Shown here piece by piece: positions 34,957 to 44,200 of a stretch of DNA of 64,000 nucleotides (its first letter is position 1; each line of letters begins with the position of its first letter). The translations under genes and the position numbers were made by a program. The DNA comes from Clostridiales bacterium (GTDB taxonomy: Bacteria > Bacillota > Clostridia > Peptostreptococcales > Anaerovoracaceae): contig QXXF01000015.1 in NCBI GenBank assembly GCA_009911365.1, positions 1 to 64,000 on the forward strand, written 5' to 3'. The notes under the pieces are model-generated. The model made no database searches. It saw only the letters and a list, made by a program, of their open reading frames with translations, and was not told the origin of the DNA.

Positions 34957-36327
34957 ATGAAAGAACGAGAAACATTTAAATCAAGGATGGGATTTCTATT
35001 CCTTTCGGCAGGATGCGCCATTGGGATCGGAAACGTGTGGCGCTTCCCCTATGTGACGGGAGAAAATGGGGGAGGCGCTTTTGTGTTGTTTTATATCTTG
35101 TTCCTGGTAGCCATGGGCGTGCCAGTCATGTCCATGGAATTCGCAGTTGGACGAGCCAGTAAATTGAGTCCGGTCAAGGCCTATCAGGAGCTGGAAAAAC
35201 CAGGGTACAAGTGGCACCTTCATGGGTACGCCGCTCTTGCGGGCAACTATCTGCTGATGATGTTCTATACCACAGTGGCAGGATGGATGCTGTATTATTT
35301 TTATGGGTTCCTGGTGGGAAAATTCACAGGAACCGGAGCAGGAGACGTGCAGGAAGCCTTTGGGCAGATGATGACCAGCCCGGGAATCAATGTGGTTTGC
35401 ATGGTGATCATCGTGGTCCTGGGGATCCTAGTCTGTTCCGTTGGGCTGCAAAACGGCGTGGAACGCATCACAAAGCCTATGATGCTGGGGCTATTGTCCC
35501 TGATGGTCGTGCTAGCTATCCGGGGAATCACTTTGGACGGCGGAATGGCGGGCCTGCGCTTTTATTTGCTGCCTGATTTTGGGAAGATGGCAGAAGTCGG
35601 CATTGGAAACGTAGTGGTGGCCGCCATGAACCAGGCGTTTTTTACCTTGAGTCTGGGGATCGGTGCCATGGCGATTTTCGGGAGTTATCTTGGAAAAGAT
35701 CGTACGTTGATGGGTGAGGCCGTCCATGTAGCGGCACTGGACACCTTTGTGGCCATTGTGTCGGGACTGATCATTTTTCCGGCATGCTTTGCCTTTGGGG
35801 TGGCGCCAGACAGCGGTCCGAACCTGATCTTCATCACCTTGCCTAATGTGTTCACCAACATGATGGGCGGCAGGCTGTGGGGGTGCCTGTTCTTTTTGTT
35901 CATGACCTTTGCGGCGTTTTCCACGGTCCTGGCAGTGTTTGAGAACATCATCGCTTGTAATATGGAGCTATTGAAGATCAATCGAAAAAAAGCCTCCCTG
36001 CTCAATCTGGTGCTGCTGATCCTGCTGTCCTTGCCGTGTGCGCTGGGGTATAATGTTCTCAGCGGCATACAGCCTTTTGGCGAAGGGACTGCGATCTTAG
36101 ATTTTGAAGATTTCCTGGTAAGCAATATTTTGCTGCCCCTGGGGTCTCTGATCTATCTGGTGTTCTGCACCTGGAAAGCCGGATGGGGATTTGAAAAATA
36201 CAGGAAAGAAGCCAACCAGGGCAGGGGTCTGCAAGTTCCAAAATGGATGCGGGCATATCTAACATACATACTGCCCCTGCTGATCTTGGGGCTGTTCCTG
36301 CATGGGATCTGGGGATATTTCAAATAA
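34957..36327 (+). CDS. Sodium-dependent amino-acid symporter, NSS (SNF) family, copy 2
   Basis: A 456-residue membrane transporter with the NSS signature LSAGCAIGIGNVWRFPY and about 12 helices. ATG 34957 follows AAAAAGGAG; the earlier ATG at 34936 is too near the transcription start. It is related to the protein at 27746 but clearly different, so the two likely import different substrates. It is the only gene between its promoter and a strong terminator. Confidence 0.9.
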   Translation: MKERETFKSRMGFLFLSAGCAIGIGNVWRFPYVTGENGGGAFVLFYILFLVAMGVPVMSMEFAVGRASKLSPVKAYQELEKPGYKWHLHGYAALAGNYLLMMFYTTVAGWMLYYFYGFLVGKFTGTGAGDVQEAFGQMMTSPGINVVCMVIIVVLGILVCSVGLQNGVERITKPMMLGLLSLMVVLAIRGITLDGGMAGLRFYLLPDFGKMAEVGIGNVVVAAMNQAFFTLSLGIGAMAIFGSYLGKDRTLMGEAVHVAALDTFVAIVSGLIIFPACFAFGVAPDSGPNLIFITLPNVFTNMMGGRLWGCLFFLFMTFAAFSTVLAVFENIIACNMELLKINRKKASLLNLVLLILLSLPCALGYNVLSGIQPFGEGTAILDFEDFLVSNILLPLGSLIYLVFCTWKAGWGFEKYRKEANQGRGLQVPKWMRAYLTYILPLLILGLFLHGIWGYFK

Positions 36328-36330
36328 TTG

Positions 36331-36372
36331 AAAGACTTATCCGTGTTTTTCACATGGATAGGTCTTCTTTTA
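36331..36372 (+). terminator. Rho-independent terminator after the NSS gene
   Basis: AAGACTTATCC pairs with GGATAGGTCTT (one T-G wobble) across a 13-base loop, followed by CTTCTTTTAT. No yybP-ykoY manganese riboswitch is recognisable in the short space before mntP. Confidence 0.75.
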
Positions 36373-36407
36373 TCCTGTGATTCATAAAAAAGAAAGAGGT
36401 ATGTGAT

Positions 36408-36971
36408 ATGAGTTTATGGGGATTGTTTCTCATCGCCATGGGGCTGTCCATGGACGCTTTTGCCGTGTCCATTTGCAAGGGCCTGTCCGTGCGGCGGCCG
36501 CGAATTAAACATGTTGTGATTACAGGACTGTATTTCGGGGGTTTTCAGGCACTGATGCCTTTGCTTGGATATTTGCTGGGAAAACAGTTTCAGTCCCTGA
36601 TCGTCAATATCGACCATTGGATCGCCTTCGTGCTGCTGGCGCTGATCGGCTTCAACATGATCCGAGAAGCCAGAAGCGGTGGAGAAGAAGACTTGAACGG
36701 TTCTTTTGGGATCAAGACCATGCTCCCCCTGGCAGTAGCCACCAGCATCGACGCGTTGACTGTGGGCATCACATTCGCATTTTTGAAAGTACAGATCGTG
36801 CCAGCGGTTTCCTTGATTGGGGTGACCACTTTTGTGCTGTCTGCGGCTGGTCTGTGGATTGGGAACGTCTTTGGGTCTAGGTACAAAGCTAGGGCTGAAT
36901 TCTTTGGCGGCATCGTGCTAATTCTCATGGGAACGAAAATCCTGCTAGAGCACCTGGGGGTGATGGGCTAG
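36408..36971 (+). CDS. mntP: Manganese efflux pump MntP
   Basis: A 187-residue membrane protein of the MntP family with six helices. The signature [13 protein letters not shown] (Asp16) and the repeated-half motif [13 protein letters not shown] contain the conserved aspartates required for Mn(II) export. It begins behind GAAAGAGGTATGTG. The next gene, a response regulator, starts at the very next base after the stop, so mntP is in one operon with a two-component system. Confidence 0.9.
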   Translation: MSLWGLFLIAMGLSMDAFAVSICKGLSVRRPRIKHVVITGLYFGGFQALMPLLGYLLGKQFQSLIVNIDHWIAFVLLALIGFNMIREARSGGEEDLNGSFGIKTMLPLAVATSIDALTVGITFAFLKVQIVPAVSLIGVTTFVLSAAGLWIGNVFGSRYKARAEFFGGIVLILMGTKILLEHLGVMG

Positions 36972-37646
36972 ATGGAAAAGCTGCTGATCGTTGAAGATGA
37001 CAAGGATTTAAGGGAAGGGCTGGAGTTCGCTTTCCGTTCGGAAGGCTATGAAGTCCTTGGTGCGGACAGAGTTGAAAAGGCAAGAGCGCGTTTGCGGGAA
37101 AACGCCTGTCAGGGCATCATATTGGACTGCGGCCTGCCTGATGGAAATGGATTCGATTTTTGCCAGGAAATCAGAAAAAACTCGGAAATCCCCATTTTAA
37201 TGCTCACTGCCAGAGATTCGGAACTGGATGAAGTAAAAGCTCTAGAATTAGGAGTCAGTGACTATATGTCAAAGCCGTTTTCCGTGGCGGTTTTAAAAGC
37301 GCGGGTGAAAAAAATGCTCAAAGCACCAGAGCACGCCATACTGGAATCAGGATCCATCCGTATGAATCTTTCTGCCTGCAAAGTGGAACAGGACCGTAAA
37401 GAGATCGCGCTCAGTGCCATAGAATTCAAATTGCTGACGTATTTCCTGCGAAATAAAGGGCTGGTGCTGTCAAAGGAGCAAATTCTGGAACAGATCTGGG
37501 AAAAAGACGGACAGTTCGTTGACGATAACATTGTTTCCGTGAATATTACAAGGCTGCGCAAGAAAATTGAAACAGATCCCAAACATCCTCAGCGGCTCAA
37601 AACCGTACATGGAATGGGCTATATCTGGAAAGAGGACACCTTATGA
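36972..37646 (+). CDS. OmpR-family response regulator coupled to mntP
   Basis: A 224-residue regulator: receiver MEKLLIVEDDKDLREGLE, phospho-acceptor in IILDCGLPDG, Lys in MSKPF; winged helix VDDNIVSVNITRLRKKIE. Its ATG follows the mntP TAG directly and its stop overlaps the kinase by ATGA. A ribosome site would lie inside mntP (CACCTGGGGG). It probably controls the ABC exporter at 38637. Confidence 0.88.
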   Translation: MEKLLIVEDDKDLREGLEFAFRSEGYEVLGADRVEKARARLRENACQGIILDCGLPDGNGFDFCQEIRKNSEIPILMLTARDSELDEVKALELGVSDYMSKPFSVAVLKARVKKMLKAPEHAILESGSIRMNLSACKVEQDRKEIALSAIEFKLLTYFLRNKGLVLSKEQILEQIWEKDGQFVDDNIVSVNITRLRKKIETDPKHPQRLKTVHGMGYIWKEDTL

Positions 37647-38557
37647 TACCTGTGGTTTTGGGCTTGATTGCCCTATGGGCCGTCTCTGCGACCATCATGC
37701 TGGCAGTCCTGGCTGGCAGAAACACAAGGGCATGGCGCAGGCTGAATGAAATGCTGGAACGCCTCATAGAGGGGCAGCCTTTGGAGGATGTTTCCTTTGA
37801 GGAACGTGAGTTGTCCCTGATTTCCAACCAATTGAAAACCATATCGGACAAGCTGGCTGTGGAAGTGGGCAGGGCTAACCAGGAAAAGGAGCAGGTGAAA
37901 CAGCTGATTTCTAACATTTCCCATCAGCTCAAGACTCCTCTGGCAAATGTGATGATGTACGAAGAATTGCTGGAAAGCAGGGACTTGACAGAAGAACAGA
38001 AAACTATTTTCACACAAAAGCTGAGAAACCAGACAGAAAAAATCGACTGGCTGCTGCGTTCCCTCTTCAAAATGACCAAGCTGGAGCAAAACGCCATGGA
38101 ATTCCAGATAAGAGAAGCCAGCATCAGGGAGACCGTTAGAGCAGCTGTTCGCGCTGTTTATGAAAAAGCATCGCAAAAGGGGATCGAGATACGTGCTGAC
38201 GCGCTTGATGACGTACGACTGCTACATGATCCCAAATGGACTTCCGAGATCTTTGAAAATTTGCTGGAAAACGCCATAAAATACACCATGGGACCGGGCA
38301 GCGTGCGGCTTTCCTTGGAGCAGCTGGAAAACTACAGCGTGATTCATGTGGCGGACAATGGCAGGGGAATCCCAGAACATGAACTTCCCCATGTGTTCGA
38401 GCGCTTTTACCGAGGCAAAGAAGCGGAAGGGATGGAAGGTTCAGGGATCGGCCTTTACTTATCAAAGCTGATCTTGGAGCAGGAAAAGGGGTACATGACC
38501 GTCAAGTCCCAGATGGGCCAGGGCAGCATCTTTTCTGTGTTCTTACAAAATTGTTAG
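37643..38557 (+). CDS. Membrane histidine kinase
   Basis: A 304-residue kinase with only one clear N-terminal helix (MIPVVLGLIALWAVSATIMLAVLAG), a coiled-coil-like linker, HisKA (NISHQLKTPLANVMMY) and HATPase (ENLLENAIKYT, GSGIGLYLSKLI) domains. It lacks an outside sensor domain, so input likely comes through the membrane or from the adjacent FtsX-type exporter. It is the partner of the preceding regulator. Confidence 0.88.
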   Translation: MIPVVLGLIALWAVSATIMLAVLAGRNTRAWRRLNEMLERLIEGQPLEDVSFEERELSLISNQLKTISDKLAVEVGRANQEKEQVKQLISNISHQLKTPLANVMMYEELLESRDLTEEQKTIFTQKLRNQTEKIDWLLRSLFKMTKLEQNAMEFQIREASIRETVRAAVRAVYEKASQKGIEIRADALDDVRLLHDPKWTSEIFENLLENAIKYTMGPGSVRLSLEQLENYSVIHVADNGRGIPEHELPHVFERFYRGKEAEGMEGSGIGLYLSKLILEQEKGYMTVKSQMGQGSIFSVFLQNC

Positions 38558-38571
38558 ATCTTTTGGACCCC

Positions 38572-38588
38572 TTGTAGGATTTCTGCAA
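38572..38588 (+). promoter_or_regulatory. Possible regulator dyad before the ABC exporter
   Basis: TTGTAG and CTGCAA form an imperfect dyad around five bases, 49 bp before the ATPase start. It could be the binding site of the upstream response regulator. One mismatch; evidence is weak. Confidence 0.3.
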
Positions 38589-38636
38589 AAAACATAGGCT
38601 AATATGAAATCATCAACTGAAAGGAGGAACGATTTC

Positions 38637-39332
38637 ATGATCGTGTTAGACGTGAAACAAGTGAGCAAAGCCTATGGAGAAGGAGAAAATCAGGTTCGGG
38701 CCTTAAAGCAGGTGGACTTTCAAATGGAGCAAGGGGAATTCGTAGCCTTGTTAGGTGCTTCTGGCTCTGGAAAAAGCACGCTGCTTAATGTGATCGGCGG
38801 GCTGGACACTGTCACGGAGGGGAACATCATGATCCGGGGACAGAACATTGCCAAGCTGCGCCAAAAGGAACTGACGATTTTCCGCAGGAGAAACATTGGA
38901 TTCATTTTTCAAGATTACAGCTTGATGCCAGTGCTCAACGTATATGACAACGTGGCTTTGCCAGTGTCTTTGGACAAAGGCAGGCATATTGACCATCCTT
39001 ACATCGAAAGGCTGCTGAAAGATCTGAAAATATGGGACAAGCGAACCAGATTCCCCAAGGAACTGTCAGGCGGCCAGCAGCAGAGAGTGGCCATCGCTAG
39101 GGCACTGGCTAACAAACCGGCTTTGGTACTGGCGGATGAGCCTACGGGAAACCTGGATTCCAGGACCACCAATGACGTGATCGGACTTTTGAAAGCAAGC
39201 GGGAAACAGTACAACCAGACCATCCTCATGGTCACGCATAATGAAATCATCGCACAAAGCTGTGACCGGATCGTGCGCATTGAAGACGGCGTTCTTTCCG
39301 GCAGCCGGGAAGGCGGTGAGGATCATGCGTAA
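38637..39332 (+). CDS. MacB/LolD-type ABC ATPase
   Basis: A 231-residue ATPase: Walker A GASGSGKST, FQDYSLMPVLNVYDN after the Q-loop, signature LSGGQQQRVA, Walker B LVLADEPTGNLD, H-loop THN. ATG 38637 follows AAAGGAGG. It overlaps the permease by 8 bases. Such ATPases drive FtsX-type mechanotransmission exporters that act on antimicrobial peptides or lipoproteins. Confidence 0.9.
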   Translation: MIVLDVKQVSKAYGEGENQVRALKQVDFQMEQGEFVALLGASGSGKSTLLNVIGGLDTVTEGNIMIRGQNIAKLRQKELTIFRRRNIGFIFQDYSLMPVLNVYDNVALPVSLDKGRHIDHPYIERLLKDLKIWDKRTRFPKELSGGQQQRVAIARALANKPALVLADEPTGNLDSRTTNDVIGLLKASGKQYNQTILMVTHNEIIAQSCDRIVRIEDGVLSGSREGGEDHA

Positions 39333-41922
39333 CTGCTTCAAGCTGGCGGTTTCCTATATCCGATATTACTGGAAACAGGCCTTTATTTTATTTTTGGGCA
39401 TTTCCATGTCCGTGTTGCTGCTGAGCGGGATCGCCTCCCTCATGCATAGCGAGCGCATGACAGATTATGAAAACGCCAAGGATGAGTACGGCAGCTGGGA
39501 TTATCGGGTGCCTATTCCTGAAAACCATAAAGAAAAAAACAGCATCGCCATGGCAGGCGATGGTTTTCAGGTAAAGCGCGTCGGTTATTTTTGTTCCTAT
39601 CCTCTTGCGAATCCCCAGAAGGAGATTGCCCTTTGTTATGGAGATGGTGACTATCTGAAACTGACGGGCCGGACCTTGCTGGAAGGGGAATATCCAAAAA
39701 AAGCAGGAGAGGTGGCTCTGGATTATTATGCGCTCCACAATTTGGAGGCGGAGTACAAATTGGGGAGCAAGCTAGAGCTGGGAGGGAAGCCTTACCGTTT
39801 GACTGGTGTCCTTTCAGAAGGCGTGAAAACTGACAGCAATGCGATTTTGGCATTTGTGGATCAAGCGACTTGTCAGGACAACCAGGGAAAAGGAATGGAA
39901 GCGCTTTATTACATATCCTTTTCAGAAGGAAAAGATCGGTACAGGCAGTTTGATGCTTTTGTAAAGAAAAATCATATCAACCATCCAGGATTGGATGTGA
40001 ATGACGGTACTGCGCTGTATACGGGAGCGGAGCCCAAGGAGACGATCGGGCAGATCCTGCGTACTGCGTTGCGGCTGCCGGAGGGCAGACTGATCTATCT
40101 GATGGGAACCCTGAACAATAATAATGATCTTTTATATCATGTGGTCCTGGCTGTGCTTTTTATCTTCGGCGGGTTCATGATTTTTAGCATCTTTCAAGTA
40201 ATCGTGGAAAGACGCATGAGTCAATATGGGATGCTGGAAGTGCTGGGCGCTGGGCAAAAGGAGCTGTTCATCAGCCTTCTGACTGAATTGATTCTGATTT
40301 TTTTACCTGGATACCTGACAGGCAGTGCTTTGGGGAACCTGCTGGCCCGTCTCCTTTACCCAGGGCGATTCAGAGCGGATGTCCACACATTTGCTTTTAG
40401 TTTTCTGGCCTTTGGCCTGTTTCTGGTAGTTTGCTGTGTCTTGGTTTTGCGAAACATGAAAAAATATACCCAGGTGGAAAAGATGAAACAGCCTTCCAGC
40501 AGAGTGAGTCGAAAGATTCGCAGCAGGAAACGGCGCGGCCTCACATGGATTCTCAGTAAACGGTTCTTGCTGGAAAAGCGGTCCTGCTTCATCCGAGTAG
40601 TGATTTCTCTTTCATTAGGTGGCGTTTTGCTGGTCTGCACCAGTTATGTGGCTGACAATACCAAGGAAAACAATGCCCACGCCATGGTGACGGATCAAGG
40701 GCTTTATACGGATATTTCCGTGACCATTGAAGATGATGATCTAGGCAAGGTCATCCCCGCAAAAGTCGCGGAAAACGTTTGCGCCAACAATAAAAAGGAG
40801 ATTGAATCATTCTTTCCCATCTCTTATACTTTAGGTGAAATCCCGCTAAAAGACGGAAAATTCCAGTGGACGGAGTTTTACCCGGAAGTGGCTGAAAATC
40901 CAATGTCAGATGAAAAGCCAGACCCTGAGATTATGAAAAAATATGGAGGAATCGCCACCAAACAAGGCAGCAATGATTTCAAGTTGAAAGTAAATGTATA
41001 TGGATATGGAGCAGCGGGACTTTCTGAATTGTCTGACTATGTTTTAGAGGGAACCATAAAGCCGGAGAACATGGTTTCCAAGAACCAAGTGGTGCTAAAA
41101 ACCCTGATGGACGGCGGTGGGCACTATGATGGCATCGACATCAAACCGGGTGACACCATTACCGTGAAAGTTCCTAAAGAGCCTGGAGACAGGGATCCGA
41201 AGCTGCTGAAATTTCAGGCAGGCAAAGAGCATTATGTAGAAAAAGACTTTGAGGTGGCCGCTGTTGTCAGCAGATGCGTAGGAGAAAACGATGTGTTCAT
41301 CGGCGCTGGACCAAGCGTGGTGAGCGTCATCATGCCGCAAGAGATGATGGAGTCAAATTTCGGGATTTCTGATTATAACAGTTTGAATATCAATGCGGCA
41401 AAGTCATTTGACAGCTCACAGGTCATTGATGGGATCAGACCCTTGCTGTCCGGATTGAGGCAGTGTGTCATACATGACTACAGCGGCAGCATTGAGAAGA
41501 AAAACGAGATTTTGGCGCAGAAAGCATCTTTCTTTTATGGCATCGGGATCATTTTGTTTTTGATCAGTCTGCTGCATGCTATGAACAGCATGAAACATCA
41601 GATTCAGTCGAGGCAATATGAATTCGGGATTCTGCGGGCCATGGGAATCACGGAGCAGCGGTTCCGCGGGATGCTGATCAGACAGGGCCTTTTCTATGGA
41701 TTAGCAGCCAGTGCCTGTATGATCCTTTTGACTATTATCTGCCAAGCTGTGCTGGCAGAGATTTTACAGCATATTATCCGCTATATCATCGTCAGCCAGA
41801 ATATCCCTCTGTTCCCGTGTTTGATTATGATGTGCGTTAACACTGCGGTCTGTGTGACGGTGATGCTAGTGGCAGGGAATGGATTGCTGAGACGGAATGT
41901 GGTGGAGGAACTAAAAGGATGA
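39325..41922 (+). CDS. Large FtsX-type ABC permease
   Basis: An 865-residue permease with an N-terminal helix, an outside domain (about 45-250), a block of three helices, a second single helix (near 430), a second large outside domain and three C-terminal helices: two FtsX halves in one chain. The motif YGMLEVLGAGQKELFISL and its twin YEFGILRAMGITEQRFRGML are the repeated cytoplasmic coupling segments. ATG 39325 follows GGTGAGG. Likely resistance to an envelope-active compound; substrate unknown. Confidence 0.88.
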   Translation: MRNCFKLAVSYIRYYWKQAFILFLGISMSVLLLSGIASLMHSERMTDYENAKDEYGSWDYRVPIPENHKEKNSIAMAGDGFQVKRVGYFCSYPLANPQKEIALCYGDGDYLKLTGRTLLEGEYPKKAGEVALDYYALHNLEAEYKLGSKLELGGKPYRLTGVLSEGVKTDSNAILAFVDQATCQDNQGKGMEALYYISFSEGKDRYRQFDAFVKKNHINHPGLDVNDGTALYTGAEPKETIGQILRTALRLPEGRLIYLMGTLNNNNDLLYHVVLAVLFIFGGFMIFSIFQVIVERRMSQYGMLEVLGAGQKELFISLLTELILIFLPGYLTGSALGNLLARLLYPGRFRADVHTFAFSFLAFGLFLVVCCVLVLRNMKKYTQVEKMKQPSSRVSRKIRSRKRRGLTWILSKRFLLEKRSCFIRVVISLSLGGVLLVCTSYVADNTKENNAHAMVTDQGLYTDISVTIEDDDLGKVIPAKVAENVCANNKKEIESFFPISYTLGEIPLKDGKFQWTEFYPEVAENPMSDEKPDPEIMKKYGGIATKQGSNDFKLKVNVYGYGAAGLSELSDYVLEGTIKPENMVSKNQVVLKTLMDGGGHYDGIDIKPGDTITVKVPKEPGDRDPKLLKFQAGKEHYVEKDFEVAAVVSRCVGENDVFIGAGPSVVSVIMPQEMMESNFGISDYNSLNINAAKSFDSSQVIDGIRPLLSGLRQCVIHDYSGSIEKKNEILAQKASFFYGIGIILFLISLLHAMNSMKHQIQSRQYEFGILRAMGITEQRFRGMLIRQGLFYGLAASACMILLTIICQAVLAEILQHIIRYIIVSQNIPLFPCLIMMCVNTAVCVTVMLVAGNGLLRRNVVEELKG

Positions 41923-41948
41923 AAGACGCTAAAAATTTTTTGTGAAGT

Positions 41949-42784
41949 GTGCGTATAATTGAATCACGGCGTTGTGGGAACGGAATCAAAGCTGATATGT
42001 ACGAGAGCGTATGTTCCTTTTTGAATCGCTTTGGTGGTGACTTGTTCTTAGGTGTGCTTGACAATGGACCGGTAAGCGGCGTGCCTGAAAACGCAGCTTT
42101 GGACATGATAAAAAATTTTATCAGTGTGGTTAGTGATCCGATACAGTTTATGCCAACGGTTTATCTTGCGCCAAAAATACTCGAGTACGAGGGACTCTTT
42201 GTCATTCATATCCATGCGCCTCCAAGCGCAGAGGTTCATAGTTATAAAAGAGTAGTTTATGATCGAGTTGATGATGCGGATGTTAAGGTCACAGCCACAG
42301 CTCAGCTTGCGTCCATGTATATCCGCAAGCAAAATGTTTTTACTAAAAAAAAGATTTATCCATTTGCGGGATCAGATGATCTGCGGCTAGATCTATTGCC
42401 TCGGATTCGGCAAATGGCAGGCAATTGCGTAGGCGGCCGTCATCCGTGGGAGAGTATGAGTGATCAGGAATTATTAATGAGTGCCGGACTCTATGGAACG
42501 GACATTGCGACAGGAGAAAAGTGAACATGGATCGGTATGATGATCGGGAAAATGTTGGGAGCAGCACTAGGGCAGTAATGAAACTGACTGATACGGAGCG
42601 CAGGATCCTAGACCTGTTAAAAGAAAACCCTGCGGCCACGCAGAATGAATTGGCTGCGGAGATAGGATTATCTAATAGCGGAGTTCGCTATGCTATGGCA
42701 AGGCTGAAGGAAAAAGGGCTGATCGACAGGATCGGCTCTCATAGAAATGGCGGCTGGCGATTGAACATCCTAGAAAAGAGATGA
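41949..42784 (+). pseudogene. Decayed AlbA_2 / winged-helix regulator
   Basis: Two frames make up a broken gene. The first (41949-42524) contains the later part of an AlbA_2 (Schlafen-like) DNA-binding domain (SFLNRFGGDLFLGVLDNG, VYDRVDDADVKVT) but lacks the usual N-terminal EFK region. The second (42521-42784) is a winged helix (TDTERRILDLLKENPAATQNEL) normally at the C-terminus of the same protein. The central AAA_4 ATP-binding domain is missing. Deletion remnant is most likely; two surviving small proteins cannot be excluded. Confidence 0.65.
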
Positions 42785-42875
42785 ATTTCTATTTGACATT
42801 TTTCGACTTACCCATTACCCTATATGATAGGCTCTTTAAGAGTGCGAGAATTTATGAATAGAGAAGAGGAATATT

Positions 42876-44093
42876 ATGAACATTGTGAAGAAATGGAACT
42901 CTATCAGTCTGGTAAAACGGATCATTGCTGGACTGGCAGTAGGTATCATCTTGGGCTTGATTATCCCCAAAGCTGCGGCCATCGGGATCTTAGGGGAGTT
43001 GTTCGTTGGCGCGTTGAAGGCCCTTGCGCCTTTGCTTGTTTTTTTCTTGGTCATGCATTCATTGTCCCAACATCAGAAAGGAAAAAGTAGCAACATGAAG
43101 CACATCATCGTGCTTTATCTGGTGGGTACGTTTTTAGCGGCCCTGACGGCAGTCGCAGCGAGTTTTCTGTTTCCATCCGAACTGATGTTGGCAGAAGGCG
43201 CAGAAGCAGAAGCGCCGGGTGGAATCACAAATGTTTTGAAGACTTTATTGATGAACGCAGTAAGCAATCCCATTGGTGCGATCGTGAATGCGAACTATAT
43301 CGGTGTCTTAGTCTGGGCTGTTATTTTCGGCCTTGCTATGAGAGCGGCGTCCCAAGGGACGAAAGAAGTTTTAGGGAATATTTCCGATGCGCTGTCTGTT
43401 GCCATTCGTTGGGTGATCAGCTGTGCGCCTTTTGGGATCTTGGGACTGGTGTTCACCACTGTTTCCACCACAGGATTCAAGGCCTTTGAATCTTATGGAA
43501 AGATCATTTTAGTGCTGGTAGGGTGCATGCTGGTGGTGGCTTTTATCATCAACCCATTGATCGTGTTTATCAACATTCGTCAAAATCCGTATCCTCTGGT
43601 GCTGAAGTGCATTAAAGACAGCGGTATCATGGCGTTCTTTACCAGGAGTTCAGCGGCCAATATCCCAGTCAATATGTCACTTTGTGAATCCCTGGGACTG
43701 GATGAAGAGAAGTATTCGGTGTCCATCCCTCTGGGTGCGACCATCAATATGGCGGGTGCGGCCATCACGATCACTGTGCTGTCCCTGGCAGCAGCGAATA
43801 CATTAGGAATCGCAGTGGATTTTCCTACCGCTCTGCTGTTGAGCTTGGTCGCCTCGGTTTCCGCCTGTGGCAGCTCCGGCGTGGCTGGCGGTTCTTTGCT
43901 CCTGATTCCGCTGGCTTGCAGCCTCTTTGGGATTTCTAACGATATCGCCATGCAGGTAGTGGGAGTCGGCTTTATTATCGGCGTGATCCAGGATTCCTGC
44001 GAAACAGCACTCAACTCATCTTCCGACGCCTTGTTCACGGCTACGGCAGAATTCTATAACTGGAAAAAAGAAGGAAGAAAAATCCAGTGGTAA
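42876..44093 (+). CDS. sstT: Sodium/serine-threonine symporter SstT
   Basis: A 405-residue DAACS-family transporter beginning [24 protein letters not shown], the usual SstT start, with the hairpin-loop serine-rich segment [14 protein letters not shown] and the [12 protein letters not shown] sodium-site motif. It imports serine and threonine with sodium. It starts behind AGAAGAGGA. TTGACA at 42793-42798 is a likely -35 element, but the matching -10 is poor. Confidence 0.9.
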   Translation: MNIVKKWNSISLVKRIIAGLAVGIILGLIIPKAAAIGILGELFVGALKALAPLLVFFLVMHSLSQHQKGKSSNMKHIIVLYLVGTFLAALTAVAASFLFPSELMLAEGAEAEAPGGITNVLKTLLMNAVSNPIGAIVNANYIGVLVWAVIFGLAMRAASQGTKEVLGNISDALSVAIRWVISCAPFGILGLVFTTVSTTGFKAFESYGKIILVLVGCMLVVAFIINPLIVFINIRQNPYPLVLKCIKDSGIMAFFTRSSAANIPVNMSLCESLGLDEEKYSVSIPLGATINMAGAAITITVLSLAAANTLGIAVDFPTALLLSLVASVSACGSSGVAGGSLLLIPLACSLFGISNDIAMQVVGVGFIIGVIQDSCETALNSSSDALFTATAEFYNWKKEGRKIQW

Positions 44094-44110
44094 AATAGCA
44101 AAATAATCAC

Positions 44111-44200
44111 AAAAAAACCTCTTTACAACTATGTAAAATATTTGTTATAATTCCGTTCATGTGCAATTATAACAATTCATAGTTTGAAGGAGGTTTTTTT
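44111..44200 (+). promoter_or_regulatory. Nested palindrome containing the nhaC promoter and ribosome site
   Basis: AAAAAAACCTC (44111-44121) is inverted at 44190-44200, covering the GGAGG ribosome site. Inside, AACTATG (44127-44133) pairs with CATAGTT (44178-44184), and TTGTTATAATT (44142-44152) with AATTATAACAA (44165-44175). A promoter TTTACA (44122-44127), 18 bp, TATAAT (44146-44151) is embedded. RNA from this promoter would lack the left arm and keep the ribosome site free, whereas readthrough RNA from sstT would fold and hide it or terminate. Confidence 0.65.

Noticed and set aside
36328-36407. yybP-ykoY manganese riboswitch before mntP
   Set aside because: The 80-bp gap is mostly the terminator of the preceding gene and no riboswitch core is seen.
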